This document shows positions 34,525 through 45,504 of a DNA stretch of 64,000 nucleotides, piece by piece. Made by a program: the position numbers and the translations under genes. The notes under the pieces are model-generated. The model ran no database searches and was not told where the DNA came from. It was given only the letters and a program-made list of their open reading frames with translations. The number at the start of each line of letters is the position of its first letter. Position 1 is the stretch's first letter. Source of the DNA: Planococcus citri (taxonomy: Eukaryota > Arthropoda > Insecta > Hemiptera > Pseudococcidae); contig NC_088680.1 in NCBI RefSeq assembly GCF_950023065.1, positions 67,183,350-67,247,349 on the forward strand, written 5' to 3'.

Positions 34525-35922
34525 ATGGCCCCAGTCACGTCAAAAGTGTACGATATCATCCATCCCACTCCAGTTTCGCTGAAACAACTTTCAGCGATCG
34601 GCGTTACTCTCGGAATAATGCGACATTTAGTGAATGAATATCGCGCAAGTAAAAAATTGAAAGAATTTAGCCCTTGGAGTGAGGATGAAGAACTATATTA
34701 TGATACCCGAATGAAAACAATGCTTCCTGATTTACCGTCCACGATTTACAAGACGATCAGAGAATTTTTCACAAGATTTGCGTTTTCGATGCTAATTTGG
34801 CTTCAGCAGCATTACTACACAGGAGGATTTTGTTTTCGATATAGTCATGAGAGCGATGTTTTAGAAGACTTTGATGATTTTACGTGCGATTATGACGGGT
34901 CTATTCATTTCACCAGGACAGCCGAACGTATGATGAGTTGCACGAGGTTAACTCCAGAGATGAAGTTTACAATTGCCTGTTTGTATTTCTTCGAAGACGA
35001 TATCGAAAGAATTTGGCCATCCGTATTGGGTTATTCCGAATCCCTGATCGCAAACGAAAAACGTGGTTTTGACGTATGCCCGCTACTCTTTTATTGGATT
35101 TACCGTCTCACGAATAAATTTGACCAAATACCAACCTTCCCGAGAAATGAAACTGTATATGAAAGAATGCTTCGTTTCAGCATGCCCTGTAATAATACGA
35201 TCGAGTATTTTTGGAATCGTATACCTCTGGAAGAACAATTACAAACAGCTGTCCGTAAGCTTAGCGGTTATGATTTCGTTAGATTCGTATTACCAAAACT
35301 GGATGATGAGCAGCTTGATAAATTTGTCAATGATAGTGGTACTAAAGCCTTGCATAGAGTGTTTCTAACTCTTCATAACAATGAATGGATCGTCCTGAGG
35401 ACGTGGTTGCACATTAAGAACATCATAAAGGAAAGTAATTTTACCAATCTTATCATTCGTATGTTTGATTATAATGATAATTACGATGATTATGGGTTAT
35501 ACTTCGAGTATTACTATGATCCGGAAGAATGGCGATATGTGTGTTGTCAGATATGGAACCATACGCCGCCTGCCTTGAAACAATCGGTGATTCGAGTTAT
35601 CTTCTCAGACAGGAGCTGGTTCGGAGATTTTGATCGGATAAACGTCGAGTTACTATTGACGATTCTACAGGAGGAATCTTTGAAAAATAGAAACTTATTC
35701 TGGCGTAATTTCTGGAGTGATTTGATTGAAGTAGTTCATACCAGCGAAGATTTGCAACGAGTTATAGAATTGTGCTTTGAGAACAAAAAGGAGATGTATT
35801 GGTTCAAGCGGAACGTAATGGCTGAAAGCGAAGATGTACGTCAATTCGGTATAAGATTATTGGAATCTAAGTCTTTCGAAAGATTCGAAAGATTGAAACA
35901 CCTTTGTGAGTTTCTGTCGTGA
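34525..35922 (+). CDS. Unrecognised 465-aa protein; 3' end probably frameshifted
   Basis: A single long open frame starts MAPVTSKVYDIIHPTPVSLK behind a likely 5' UTR splice acceptor. The protein is rich in acidic and aromatic residues (DFDDFTCDYDGSIHF, FEDDIERIWPSVLGYS, NDNYDDYGLYFEYYYDPEEW). It has no signal peptide and no transmembrane segment that I can see, and looks largely helical. I recognise no domain; it resembles, from memory only, a lineage-specific hypothetical family of mealybugs. The frame ends at HLCEFLS, but the next frame continues (35906-36169) with FCREDELQAARNLKQRILRL and 88 residues of similar composition, including LDKFVNDAFDVVDV. Compare LDKFVNDSG within the main frame. 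The intact protein was probably about 550 aa and a one-base indel near 35905-35915 cut it. An AATAAA at 36296-36301 is a suitable polyadenylation signal. Confidence 0.8.
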   Translation: MAPVTSKVYDIIHPTPVSLKQLSAIGVTLGIMRHLVNEYRASKKLKEFSPWSEDEELYYDTRMKTMLPDLPSTIYKTIREFFTRFAFSMLIWLQQHYYTGGFCFRYSHESDVLEDFDDFTCDYDGSIHFTRTAERMMSCTRLTPEMKFTIACLYFFEDDIERIWPSVLGYSESLIANEKRGFDVCPLLFYWIYRLTNKFDQIPTFPRNETVYERMLRFSMPCNNTIEYFWNRIPLEEQLQTAVRKLSGYDFVRFVLPKLDDEQLDKFVNDSGTKALHRVFLTLHNNEWIVLRTWLHIKNIIKESNFTNLIIRMFDYNDNYDDYGLYFEYYYDPEEWRYVCCQIWNHTPPALKQSVIRVIFSDRSWFGDFDRINVELLLTILQEESLKNRNLFWRNFWSDLIEVVHTSEDLQRVIELCFENKKEMYWFKRNVMAESEDVRQFGIRLLESKSFERFERLKHLCEFLS

Positions 35923-36295
35923 AGATGAATTGCAAGCAGCCAGAAATCTTAAACAACGAATACTGCGGTTGGTTTATTTTCTCGATGAAGATTTCAAATT
36001 TAATGTCCACATTGTCAGTAGAATCGAGTGCCTCGATAAATTTGTTAATGATGCTTTTGACGTCGTTGATGTATTCGCCAATTTGAAACATATGCCAATG
36101 TCATCTTCAGTTATGATAACTTTATCGAGTATTGTTTGTTGCAAGGAATTTCAGTCAGAGAATTTGTGATTTTTTTTTCTTTCTAAATCCAAGTTATGTT
36201 GGGTTTTCTTTTTCTACGTACCTATTTTTTTATCGAAATGTTTCATATTTCTTGAGTACCTAATTGTATCATTCGTTAGTTACCTGTTTTTTAAA

Positions 36296-36301
36296 AATAA
36301 A
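36296..36301 (+). terminator. Candidate polyadenylation signal AATAAA
   Basis: It lies 127 bp after the end of the frameshifted tail of the 465-aa gene, inside a T-rich region. It is the first canonical hexamer I see downstream. Confidence 0.45.
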
Positions 36302-36399
36302 TACTGAATTACTCATGTTTCATATTTCGTTTACATACGTTTCTGGTCATCTTGACTATTGCTTATTTTTCATGTTGAAATTGTCATCAACTGGAAAAA

Positions 36400-38009
36400 A
36401 CGTTGTGCTTTTTTCGAATTTATACTTATAGTCCGGCATATGACAATAGGAGTAATTGCACCCCCCCCCCCCCGCCGATCCTCCGGGACAACATTTTTCT
36501 TAAAGGGGACATCCTAAGGAACATTTTAAAGCAAACTTGCCAAAAACAAAAGTTGGCCTTACATACAAAATGGCGGCCATTTTGATTGACAGGTCAGCCG
36601 AAATCGCAGATCTTGCGTTTTAATATAGGACTTGCACGAACTTTTTCAAACTTTACAGAGATAGATCGAAAGATCATGCAAAAATTCATCACCTGTCAAA
36701 ATTTCAAGTGCTAAAGTGCGTTTTTCGATTTTTGGTGAATTTTTGAAAATCGAATTTAGGCCAAAAATGAGGAAAAAATCAAAATTTTACCAAATTGACC
36801 AAGAAAGCTGAAATTTGGGATACACCCTATTTTCGACATGCCAAATCGATTGGAAACGGTTTCAACTCGTTTTGAGCAGTTCTGGAGCCTCCAGCAGATT
36901 TTTGAAACTCGAAATTCCCACAAAATTCCATCAAATTGGAGTTGTAAAGCTAAAATTTATTCTAAAAACCAATTTCAATACGCTACGAAGTACTGCAAAT
37001 GAATTTCAAGTCGTTTTGGATCCTCCAGCGACTTTTTGAAAATTCCTGAAGCCTCCAGCAGATTTTTGAAACTTTAAATTTTTACAAAATTTCATCAAAT
37101 GAATACTCTACACTCCAATTTTAACACCCTCTGAAGACGACTTCAAGTGGGTTCAAGTCATTTTAGGGCCTCCAGCGACTTTTTTGAAAATTACTGGAGC
37201 CTCCAGTAGATTTTTGAAACTTGAAATTTCCCCAACATTAATTTATCAAATGGAGTTGTCCAGCTGAAATTTACTTCGCAGATGACATGGTGGTTTCAAA
37301 TGGTTTTGAAGCTTCCAGCTACTTTTAGGAAATTTCAATTTTCCAAAAAAACGTCATACAACCTTTCAAAAAGTTGCTGGCGGTTCCAAAACGACTTGAA
37401 ATTCACCAGCAGTCAACTTCGTGGCGTATTGAAATTAGTTTGCAGAATGAATTTCGACTCTCCATCTTGGTTTGATAATATTTTGGGGAAATTTAAAGTT
37501 TCAAAAATCTACTGGAGGCTCCAGTAATTTTCAAAAAAGTCGTTGGATGCTCTAAAATGACTTGAAATCCACCAGAAGTCGTTTTCAGAAGGTGTTGAAA
37601 TTGGAGTGTAGAGTAAATTTCAGCTTTCCATCTCCATTTGATGAAATTTTGTGAAAATTTAAAGTTTCGAAAATCTGCTGGAGGCTTCAGGAATTTTCAA
37701 AAAGTCGCTGGAGGATCCAAAACGACTTGAAATTCACCAGCAGTCAACTTCGTAGCGTATTGAAATTAGTTTGCAGAATGAATTTCGACTCTCGATCTTA
37801 GTTTGATGATATTTTGGGGAAATTTCAAGTTTCAAAAATCTACTGGAGGCTCCAGTAATTTTCAAAAAAGTCGTTGGAGGCTCTAAAATGACTTGAAATC
37901 TACCAGAAGACGTTTTCAGAGAGTGTTAAAATTGGAGTGTAGAGTAAATTTCAGCTTTCCATCTTATTTGATGAAATTTTGTGAAAATTTAAAGTTTCAA
38001 AAATCTGTA
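36400..38009. repeat. Composite inverted / tandem repeat of the GGAGGCTCCAG family
   Basis: 36430-36600 (AGTAATTGCACCCCC, GATCCTCCGGGACAAC, AAATGGCGGCCATTTTGATT) is present inverted at 48410-48590. About 37380-37990 is a tandem duplication with a ~330-bp period (CCAAAACGACTTGAAATTCA recurs at about 37388 and 37718). About 36850-37150 carries the same sequence inverted (AATACGCTACGAAGTACTGC against GTAGCGTATTGAAATT). The module CTGGAGGCTCCAGTAATTTT recurs throughout. The open frames here have no coding features. Confidence 0.65.
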
Positions 38010-38748
38010 AATTGATTAAATTTTCTTAAAAAGTCGAAAATGCTCGAAAGTTTTTTTAAAAAAAAATTGTTGAATTAATATTGACATTTTTTCATGAATT
38101 TTGGGCAAATTTCATAGATTTAATATAAACAGACCTTTTTTTATATTTCCTTCTTTGGAGGGGACGCTAAATTTGAAGTTGCAAGTCTCTAATTTTCATT
38201 CCCCTCCCCACCACTGTATTTTCAGGAAAAAAATCGGAGCACCTAAATTATTTTTTTATTGTTTAAACACAGTTTGAGCTTTTTTTAAATAAACAAATTT
38301 GATCACTTTTTTTTACTCTTCAAGTATCTAATAATGTTCCATAATTCAAAAATTTCAATGTGATAACCTTGGCAGATTTTGTATTTAGATAATTTTGATT
38401 TCAAAAAAAATCTAGATTTTTTGAAATATTTGTTACTAAAATGTTTTTACATATCTTTCATTTTGTTGGTTTTTACTTTTTATTGCAATTTTTTTCTATA
38501 TTTTCGAGCTTTCCTTTGAGGGGACGCAGTCCACCTGCGCTCTCCCACAATAAAGCCCTGATAATAAACATTTTCTTGTTCAAGAAACAGAAAAATTTTA
38601 ATTTAACTTTATAAATTTCTGCATACCTAATCTTGTTGATTTGCCAAAATTGTCAAAATAGTCCTTTTTCAGGACAAAATTGTCAAAAAAAAACTAATTT
38701 TTATCAAAATTGCCAAAAAATATATATTTTCTTTTACAAAATTTGCAT
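38010..38748. repeat. Second copy of the 28150-28450 sequence, interrupted by an insertion
   Basis: 38010-38125 and 38565-38700 together match 28160-28450. The intervening 38130-38560 is absent from the other copy. The LINE then follows at 38749. Confidence 0.65.
38130..38560. mobile_element. Putative hAT-type MITE (431 bp)
   Basis: It is defined by comparison with the uninterrupted copy near 28290. It begins CAGACCTTTTTTTAT and ends AATAAAGCCCTG, imperfect CAG...CTG termini. The flanking 8-mers AATATAAA and ATAATAAA agree at 6 of 8 positions, a decayed target duplication. Two GAGGGGACGC motifs lie near the ends. It has no coding content. Confidence 0.45.
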
Positions 38749-41700
38749 CCCCGTGTAGGGACGGGTTAAGAATATCCTTATGGTACCCTCTGCCTGTCGT
38801 AAAAGGCGACTAAAAGAGGACCAGGCAAGCACGGAGGCCTAGATAGCAGCCCTATCACCGTGATATATCTGGCATGGCTGGTAACCAAGTCAGACGAAAA
38901 TTAACCTTACTCAAAATACACAAACAACAAGAAACGGATGGAACTATGGGATCCCAGGCGGAGGTGAACCCCTGGTTAAAATAAAAACACCCGCAAACGA
39001 AAGAAAATACAAACTCGGAAACTGGAATGTAAGAGGATATGCAGCCAAGGAAGCAGAAATAAACGAAATTCTAAGCAGCAGAAATATAGACTTTGCCGTG
39101 ATGTCTGAAACAAAGAAGAAAGGAAGTGGAACAATCGAATCTGGAAATTACATCGTTATCTACAGTGGAGTTGATAAGAAAACCAGAGCTGCAGGCGGAG
39201 TGATGTTACACATACATAATAAACACCGCGAAAACATTGACTCATACAACATATGGCATGAAAGAATTGTATCAGCAAGGATCAGATTGAAAAAAGACTT
39301 TCTCACAATAATCGGAGTATATGCACCAGAAGAGGGAAGAGAGGAACAAAGCGAAGAGTTCTACGAACAACTACAGAAGGCAGTACAAGCAGTAAATCCA
39401 GAAGATAAATTGATAATAGCAGGAGACTTGAATGCTCAGGTAGGAGATAGGCGTGTCAAGACAGTAACTGGTATGTATGGAACAGAAGGAATGAATACAA
39501 ATGGGAAGAGACTGATAGATTTTTGCACTTTCAACGGACTGAGAATCATGAATACATTCTACCAACACAAAAAAGATCACAAGATGACATGGAGCAATAC
39601 AAGAGGACAAAGCTCAATGATCGACCATTTTATAGCCAACGAAAATGCTGCTAAGAAATTCTTGGATGTAAGAACATACAGGGGTCTAGAAATAGGCACT
39701 GACCATCATTTTGTTCAAGGAGTAATGAGAATGGAAACAACAAGAATACCAGCCAGGAAAAATGAAAAGAAAATCAACACAAGAGCCCTGGATGACCCAA
39801 CCAACCAATGGCTGTACCAAAAACGGATGAACATCATAAGTGAAGAAATACCAAAAAGCCAGGACATAGAAGAAGAATGGAAAAATATCAAATCCATTGT
39901 GATAAAAGCGGCAAAAGAAAGCATAGGAATGGTTCCATGCAGAATCGGGGCAAAGCGAATAAAGAATTGGGACAACGAAATCCAAGAACTCATTCAAAAG
40001 AAAAGACAGGCATTTAGAAAATTCATGAGCTCAAAAAGTGAGGTTGATGGCGAAGAATATCGAAAACAGTCGGCAAAAGTCAAGAGAAAGTCCAGGAAAT
40101 TACAGAGAGAAAGCTGGGAAGATTTCATCACATTCCTGGAGCATGACACATACAAGTTACGGCCAAAGGTGTATAAGATCATTAGGAGAATTGACACAAA
40201 TTTTAATGAAAGAGTGGGTTTGCCAAAAATAAAAATCAATGATGCAAAGGAATATTTTGAAGAACTCTGGAGTGATGAAAACGCACAAGACATAGAGATA
40301 GAAGAAGAAATTGGAGAACCAGAAGACAGAATTTCATTTAGAGAGCTACAAGAGGCTTTGAAAACAGCAAAAAATGCAAAAGCTCCAGGAGAAGATGGCA
40401 TACCAACAGAATTGTACAAATATGCAAGTGGTGAATTCAAAAGAAGACTGCTGGAATTCCTAAATAGGATGTACCAAGAAGAAAAGGTACCTGAAGAATT
40501 CAAAACAGCAATTGTAATACCACTGTTCAAGAAAGGTGATATGTCAAACCTGAAAAACTACCGAGGAATAAGTCTACTCAATACCTGCTACAAGATATAT
40601 GCAAAAATACTGGCAAAACGACTGGCAGACCATGCAGAAGAAAAGATGTCAGAAAGTCAAAACGGATTCAGAAAAGGAAGATCATGCACTGATGCAAGTT
40701 TTACAGTAAAACTATTGATGGAAAAAAGGATCGAATACAACCTAGAAACACACATGTGCTTTATAGACCTGGAAAAAGCATATGATAGGGTCAATAGAAA
40801 AAAACTGTTTGAAGTGCTAAAAGATGAAGAGATAACATATAAAATGCGAAAAGTAATAAACAGCATTTATAAGAACACCAGAATAAGAGTACGAATTGGA
40901 AATAAACTCTCAGAACAAGCAGAAATAAACAGGGGAGTTCGCCAGGGATGCCCACTGTCTTGTGTTTTATTCAACATGTACATGGATCACATGGTGAAAG
41001 AATGGCAGAAAATGAAACCAAAAGGAATCAAGACAGACAGAAGGCAGGAAATATCAACAGTACTTTTCGCAGATGATCAAGCAGTACTAGCCGAAACAGA
41101 AGATGACCTACAGAGATCAATGTACAATCTAACAAAGACATCAGAAAAGTATGATATGAGAATATCATCAGAGAAAACAAAAACAATGGCCTTCAAAGGA
41201 AAGGAACCAGTAAGAAGCAAGATTGTAATAAACGGAAAAATCATTGAACAGGTCAATAATTTCAAATACCTGGGAAACACGATATCATACCAGGGAGAAG
41301 TAGATGTTGGTGGAAAGATTGCAAAGTTCCTGAGAGTCACAGGACTGATAAATAGGACCCTGAGAAGCAGTAAGGTGCGAAAAGAAACAAGATTGAAGGT
41401 GTACAATACCCTAGCAATACCAATGATGACTTATGGAAGCGAGGTATGGGCACTGAAGAAATCTGATAAAAGAAGAATAACGGCAGCTGAGATGAAGTTC
41501 ATGAGGAGAACGGCAGGGGTGACTCTCAGAGACAGAGTCCCATCTGAGAAAATAACAGCCGATCTCGGAGTGATGCCAGTCATGAAAAAGATAAAAAAGT
41601 ATAGGAAAGATTGGAGAAATCATGTCAAAAGGATGGAGGAAACAAGATCACCAAAACAGGTCCTCCAATATACACCAAGGGGGAAAAGAAGCAGAGGGAG

Positions 41701-41810
41701 ACCAAGGAGGAAACTCACTGATACCTCAGGCTCATCCTCGGCAGGTTCCACACCACAGCAGACAGGCCAATAGGCCTACCGCTTATAAGGAAACGACGAC
41801 GACGACGACG
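38749..41810 (+). mobile_element. Nearly full-length non-LTR retrotransposon (APE-type LINE)
   Basis: ACAAAATTTGCAT occurs at 38736-38748 and again at 41811-41823, a 13-bp target duplication. Its last bases may partly belong to the 3' (ACG)n tail at about 41793-41812. The 5' region contains TGCCTGTCGTAAAAGGCGAC, a motif I associate with some arthropod LINEs. The single open frame encodes an endonuclease and a reverse transcriptase. The short 3' UTR and simple-repeat tail suggest an RTE-like clade; the clade call needs a phylogeny. Intact catalytic motifs and a near-perfect duplication indicate recent insertion. Confidence 0.85.
38885..41773 (+). CDS. LINE endonuclease-reverse transcriptase ORF
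   Basis: The frame is open from 38885 to the stop at 41773 (962 codons), but the first ATG is at 39101. The APE-type endonuclease starts before it: KLGNWNVRG at about 39017, then SETKKK, IAGDLNAQVG, SSMIDHFIANE and GTDHH, which carry the expected catalytic Glu, Asp, Asn and His residues. The reverse transcriptase has KAPGEDGIPTELYK, LKNYRGISLLNTCYKI, FIDLEKAYDRVN (first catalytic Asp), GVRQGCPLS and FADDQ (catalytic DD). The C-terminal part (PMMTYGSEVWAL, RGKRSRGRPRRKL) is typical of such LINEs. The last ~18 residues look unlike the family, so a late frameshift is possible. Because the N-terminal motif precedes every ATG, translation may start at a non-ATG codon or the true ATG has been lost. 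Confidence 0.85.
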   Translation, partial: PSQTKINLTQNTQTTRNGWNYGIPGGGEPLVKIKTPANERKYKLGNWNVRGYAAKEAEINEILSSRNIDFAVMSETKKKGSGTIESGNYIVIYSGVDKKTRAAGGVMLHIHNKHRENIDSYNIWHERIVSARIRLKKDFLTIIGVYAPEEGREEQSEEFYEQLQKAVQAVNPEDKLIIAGDLNAQVGDRRVKTVTGMYGTEGMNTNGKRLIDFCTFNGLRIMNTFYQHKKDHKMTWSNTRGQSSMIDHFIANENAAKKFLDVRTYRGLEIGTDHHFVQGVMRMETTRIPARKNEKKINTRALDDPTNQWLYQKRMNIISEEIPKSQDIEEEWKNIKSIVIKAAKESIGMVPCRIGAKRIKNWDNEIQELIQKKRQAFRKFMSSKSEVDGEEYRKQSAKVKRKSRKLQRESWEDFITFLEHDTYKLRPKVYKIIRRIDTNFNERVGLPKIKINDAKEYFEELWSDENAQDIEIEEEIGEPEDRISFRELQEALKTAKNAKAPGEDGIPTELYKYASGEFKRRLLEFLNRMYQEEKVPEEFKTAIVIPLFKKGDMSNLKNYRGISLLNTCYKIYAKILAKRLADHAEEKMSESQNGFRKGRSCTDASFTVKLLMEKRIEYNLETHMCFIDLEKAYDRVNRKKLFEVLKDEEITYKMRKVINSIYKNTRIRVRIGNKLSEQAEINRGVRQGCPLSCVLFNMYMDHMVKEWQKMKPKGIKTDRRQEISTVLFADDQAVLAETEDDLQRSMYNLTKTSEKYDMRISSEKTKTMAFKGKEPVRSKIVINGKIIEQVNNFKYLGNTISYQGEVDVGGKIAKFLRVTGLINRTLRSSKVRKETRLKVYNTLAIPMMTYGSEVWALKKSDKRRITAAEMKFMRRTAGVTLRDRVPSEKITADLGVMPVMKKIKKYRKDWRNHVKRMEETRSPKQVLQYTPRGKRSRGRPRRKLTDTSGSSSAGSTPQQTGQ

Positions 41811-41823
41811 ACAAAATTTGCAT

Positions 41824-43850
41824 AAAGAGGATTTTTTGTGGAAATTGTCAGAGAAGTCCTTCTTGTTGCTGAAATTGTAAGAAAGTTCCCTTTTTGAAAT
41901 TTCCAAAGAAGTTCTAAAAAAGTTATTTATGTTTTTTTGTAAAAATTTGCCAACAATTTCTTTTTTTTTGCCAAAGTTAAAAAAATAAGTTGATATGCGT
42001 ATTCGACGCTCCCAAATACTTAATGAACCACGTCTTACCCCCTTCCCTTCCACCATGGTTTCTCGTATCCCATCACGAACAGTTCATTGTTGTACAAATA
42101 AATATCATGAAAATATCTGTCTGTATGCCTCGTAGATTTTTTCAAATTTTCAATTTCTAGCTTTAAAATATGAAGCAAGCTTTTGAAATTGAGGTTTCAA
42201 AAAAACATCCTCAAATCTGTTCAAATCACCTTAAACACGTTTCCTCGAGATTGATCCGGTTAGGAAAGTATAACACGCAATTTTTCTGAAATTGATTTTC
42301 TATAGAGGCTCCAGGAGTTTCTATAAAGTAACTGCACACTTCAAAACGACTTTAAACCAACTGCAGTTGATTTGGTAGGGCGGAGTGAAATTGGGCTTTT
42401 CATGCTTCATTTGGCAATATTTCATTAAAATTTCAACTTTCAAAACTCTGCTGGAAGATCCAGAACTGCTGAAAATGGTTCAAACCCGTTTCCAATCGAT
42501 TTGAAAGGTCGAAAATCGGCCATATCCAGAATTTCCGCATTCTCGCGGTCAATTTGGTGGTATATACTCGTATTTTGATTTTTTTATCGTTTTTGACACA
42601 AATGATTTTTAAAAATTCACCTTAAATCGAAAAATCCCATTTAGCATCCAAAATTTGGGCTACCTAGTGTTATATTTTTGCATGATGTTTCCATCTACAA
42701 TTAATAGATTCGTCTAGTTCAATAATTTTTGTGCGAGACGCGAATCTTATGTTAGACAGCAAAATCTACGATTTCGCCTGACCTGTTAGTCAAAATGTCC
42801 AATGTGCAAAGAAAAAAATGATCCCAGAGGATCGGAGGGGGGGAGGGGTGCTGCAGATGCGGGAAATTTTGAATTCATCGGTGTAAATGTGGGCCTAAGA
42901 ATTTCAAGATAAAAACTGAAATACATACTGTGGGTTTTTGCATGATTTTTTTCACTTCATCGATTATTTTGGTTTCTGCTGATTTCATTTTGTTGTGAAC
43001 CAGCCAGCATTCACGTGCTTAATTAGGAAATACCCAAACTCTCTGTGTAAACTTTTTATCGCGGTTGTTATTGCACTCGTTATTAATTGAAAGTCTAGTT
43101 GACTATTTTATACTCGTACTATCAAAAAAGTTGGCCTAATTGCGATGGCGCTTCGTAATAATTTATTTTAATCTATACAGACAAAAATGTTCGCTCGATG
43201 CCAGTTCACATGCAGATGCACCCTGCCAAGGGATTTTCCCGCAGTCTATTCAATATTCATCTATGTCTGTTGTCGGAGCTAAAGCCAAGTAATTTTGTTG
43301 CTCATACGTATAGTCTTAGTACATAGGGTAAGTATATGTATGTCTCATTCGATCATTAATGAAAAAAAAAGTTGAGACGGGCATATGTATAGTACAATGT
43401 AAATTATGACACAGAAAATACAAAATACCAAATTGAATTTGATGTGCAGGGTAAGTACACACATAAATGTGCTGTGTGAATGTGGGTATGTTTGGCTCGT
43501 GCGGTTTGTTATGATTTAGTGACCTTTGGAAAGTTCATTATTACTTCTCGAACAATTTCGTTAGTTTTTCTACTGTGGATCACATGCCAAGAATACACAT
43601 GTACGACTGTACATTTATTATGTGCATAGATCGTTCTTGATTTTTTCATTGGTTCTGTTGTACCAATTTCAAATGATGCTTATTAGTGAGAAAATTACAG
43701 CTTCTCTCCAGCCCCCCCCCCCCAGTAGTTGTTAGTGAAGGGTAAAATTGATATGAGGAAATATGCCTTCATCGCCTAAGCGATGATTAAATTAATCATC
43801 ACCCTAGAGAGGATTAATTGAATAACTCCCTTGAACTGTAAGTTCGGTAA
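41824..43850. other. Gene-free stretch; dispersed repeat fragments
   Basis: 41830-41980 is the degenerate GCCAAAAATT-type repeat interrupted by the LINE. 41990-42190 is a direct copy of 61615-61850, the 3' flank of the AAA-ATPase-like pseudogene (ATATGCGTATTCGACGCTCC, TTTCTCGTATCCCATCA). 42160-42650 is fold-back-family sequence. 42770-42860 resembles part of the 36430-36600 repeat. Nothing coding is seen in 42900-43850. Confidence 0.5.
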
Positions 43851-44680
43851 TGTGTTAACTCCTACTACAGTGCTACTCCTACTACGTAGCTATAACGTAA
43901 TCGCGCGCAGCAAACGCATAGAACGCATCGGAGATGCACCCAAAAATAGTATAAATAGAGCAACACGGACGCGAGCCAAACTAGTTGTATTTTTCCAGTA
44001 AGTTGTACTTTCAACTGAACTTGGTCTTGGACTCGGCGATCCGGAAAGCTGGTTCTTGGTCAAAAAGTGTACTTATGTAGATGCGAGTAAGATGAGGTCC
44101 CTCTACTGGGATGCTCATCTCCTTTTATTCAGGAATTACCCACTTCGTTAAGTGGTTAAAATGTTTCTCGTTTTCGTGATTTAAATTATCGTATACGTAA
44201 TTGATCGCGTTCACACCGGATATCATCCGATTATGCTGGCCATCGGTGATAATCCTAGAAGAATAGGTACCTCATGTATTACATTGCTGTCGACCGGCCT
44301 AGTATTAGTGAGCCACCCTGAAAGAGACAGTAAAAGCGGACATTATGCGAACCTTGGTGAGTAAATCCCACCACTATTCCCGAAATTGCATGCAATTTCT
44401 AGGGTATTTAATTACCCACCTTCCGTAATACACTAACGCGCGTCGTAAGGTATAAGTAAGCTTGTGCATGTACCTATTATAAAATAACTCTATGGTTATT
44501 CTATACTCTATGACTTTTGTACCCTTTTTAATGTGTATTTGATTTTATTATCGCTAACTAACAATAAACATATTATCACTTTCGTGTAATTAATATGAGT
44601 ATTATTGGTAATTAGAGATTATTTCTGTGAAGAATGAGCTGCATGACTGAAATCTCTCCGAGGTATTGAGCTATTCAGGC
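43851..44680 (+). mobile_element. Possible solo LTR (low confidence)
   Basis: This stretch has higher GC and looks unlike its neighbours. TATAAATAG at 43950 is followed by a plausible start region (about 43980) and AATAAA at 44563-44568, the promoter-to-polyA spacing of a retroviral-type LTR. It begins TGTGTTAACT and a CA lies near 44679. Flanking GGTAA strings occur but do not line up as a clean 5-bp duplication. No gag or pol sequence adjoins. It could instead be a cellular promoter or a degenerate element. Confidence 0.3.
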
Positions 44681-45496
44681 AAGGTAAATATTCCCTACCT
44701 AAGGGAATATTTCTTAACTTAATCACGTAGGTAGGAATTCTGATAAAAACCATCTATCCCAGTTATGCCAGAGCTCACTCTATCAAAATCAGGCTCCAAA
44801 ATTTTTTTTCTCGGAAATATCACTTTCTGAAAATGTCGAAAACGGTAAGGGTAGGGTCGTAGGGGGGCCTATTTCATATAATCGTAGTAGGAAAACACCT
44901 TTATACGTAATTTGATCATTCGAGCCATTAGCCAGAAAATATTAGTAGATAACTGTTCTTTTCTTTCCAAAGGAACTTTTTGAACTGACACTTTCTGATT
45001 TGAACAAAATCAAGATGGATCGAGAGAGATTTTCCTAAAACCCCCGTAATCGAAATTTCAACTACTCGAGTTCATTTTTCGATTTTTCGTTTCTCGTCAG
45101 AATCAAAGTTTTCTTGTGATTTTTTTTTTGTTCGTTCGTAATTATGCCTAGTTAGGAGGGAGAAGATGCTAATTTTTTCTAAAAATGTCGGAAACATTAT
45201 TGGTACGAATTCCTGGGTGTGAATTATAACCGAGTATGAATCTAAGTAACTATGCTCATATCTAATAATTCTTAGTCAGAAATTTCTCGTGGAAAGCATA
45301 CTCTTACCTGTTTTTCAATCAAATTTCGCCAAAAAAATAAAAATTGTTGATATTTTTGACTCATTAGTCATTACTATAATAATGAGAGATTATTTTGATT
45401 GTTCATTTTTGGTTAGTACGTTCTAAGACTGTCATAATTTCGTATAAGTTACGATTGTATAAGTTGAAAACATGTGAAAATACAAGGTCATAATAC
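44681..45496. other. Gene-free stretch
   Basis: 44920-45080 is a copy of the repeat at 14400-14600. Nothing else is recognised. Confidence 0.45.
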
Positions 45497-45504
45497 ATAA
45501 TAAT

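Noticed and set aside
38800..38835. tRNA-like string TGCCTGTCGTAAAAGGCGAC
   Set aside because: No cloverleaf can be drawn around it; it is part of the LINE 5' region.
39994..40530. Antisense ORF of 178 codons (and others at 39371-39997, 41077-41406 on the minus strand)
   Set aside because: These are shadows of the LINE open frame on the opposite strand, rich in Ser/Phe/Leu as expected from A-rich coding DNA.
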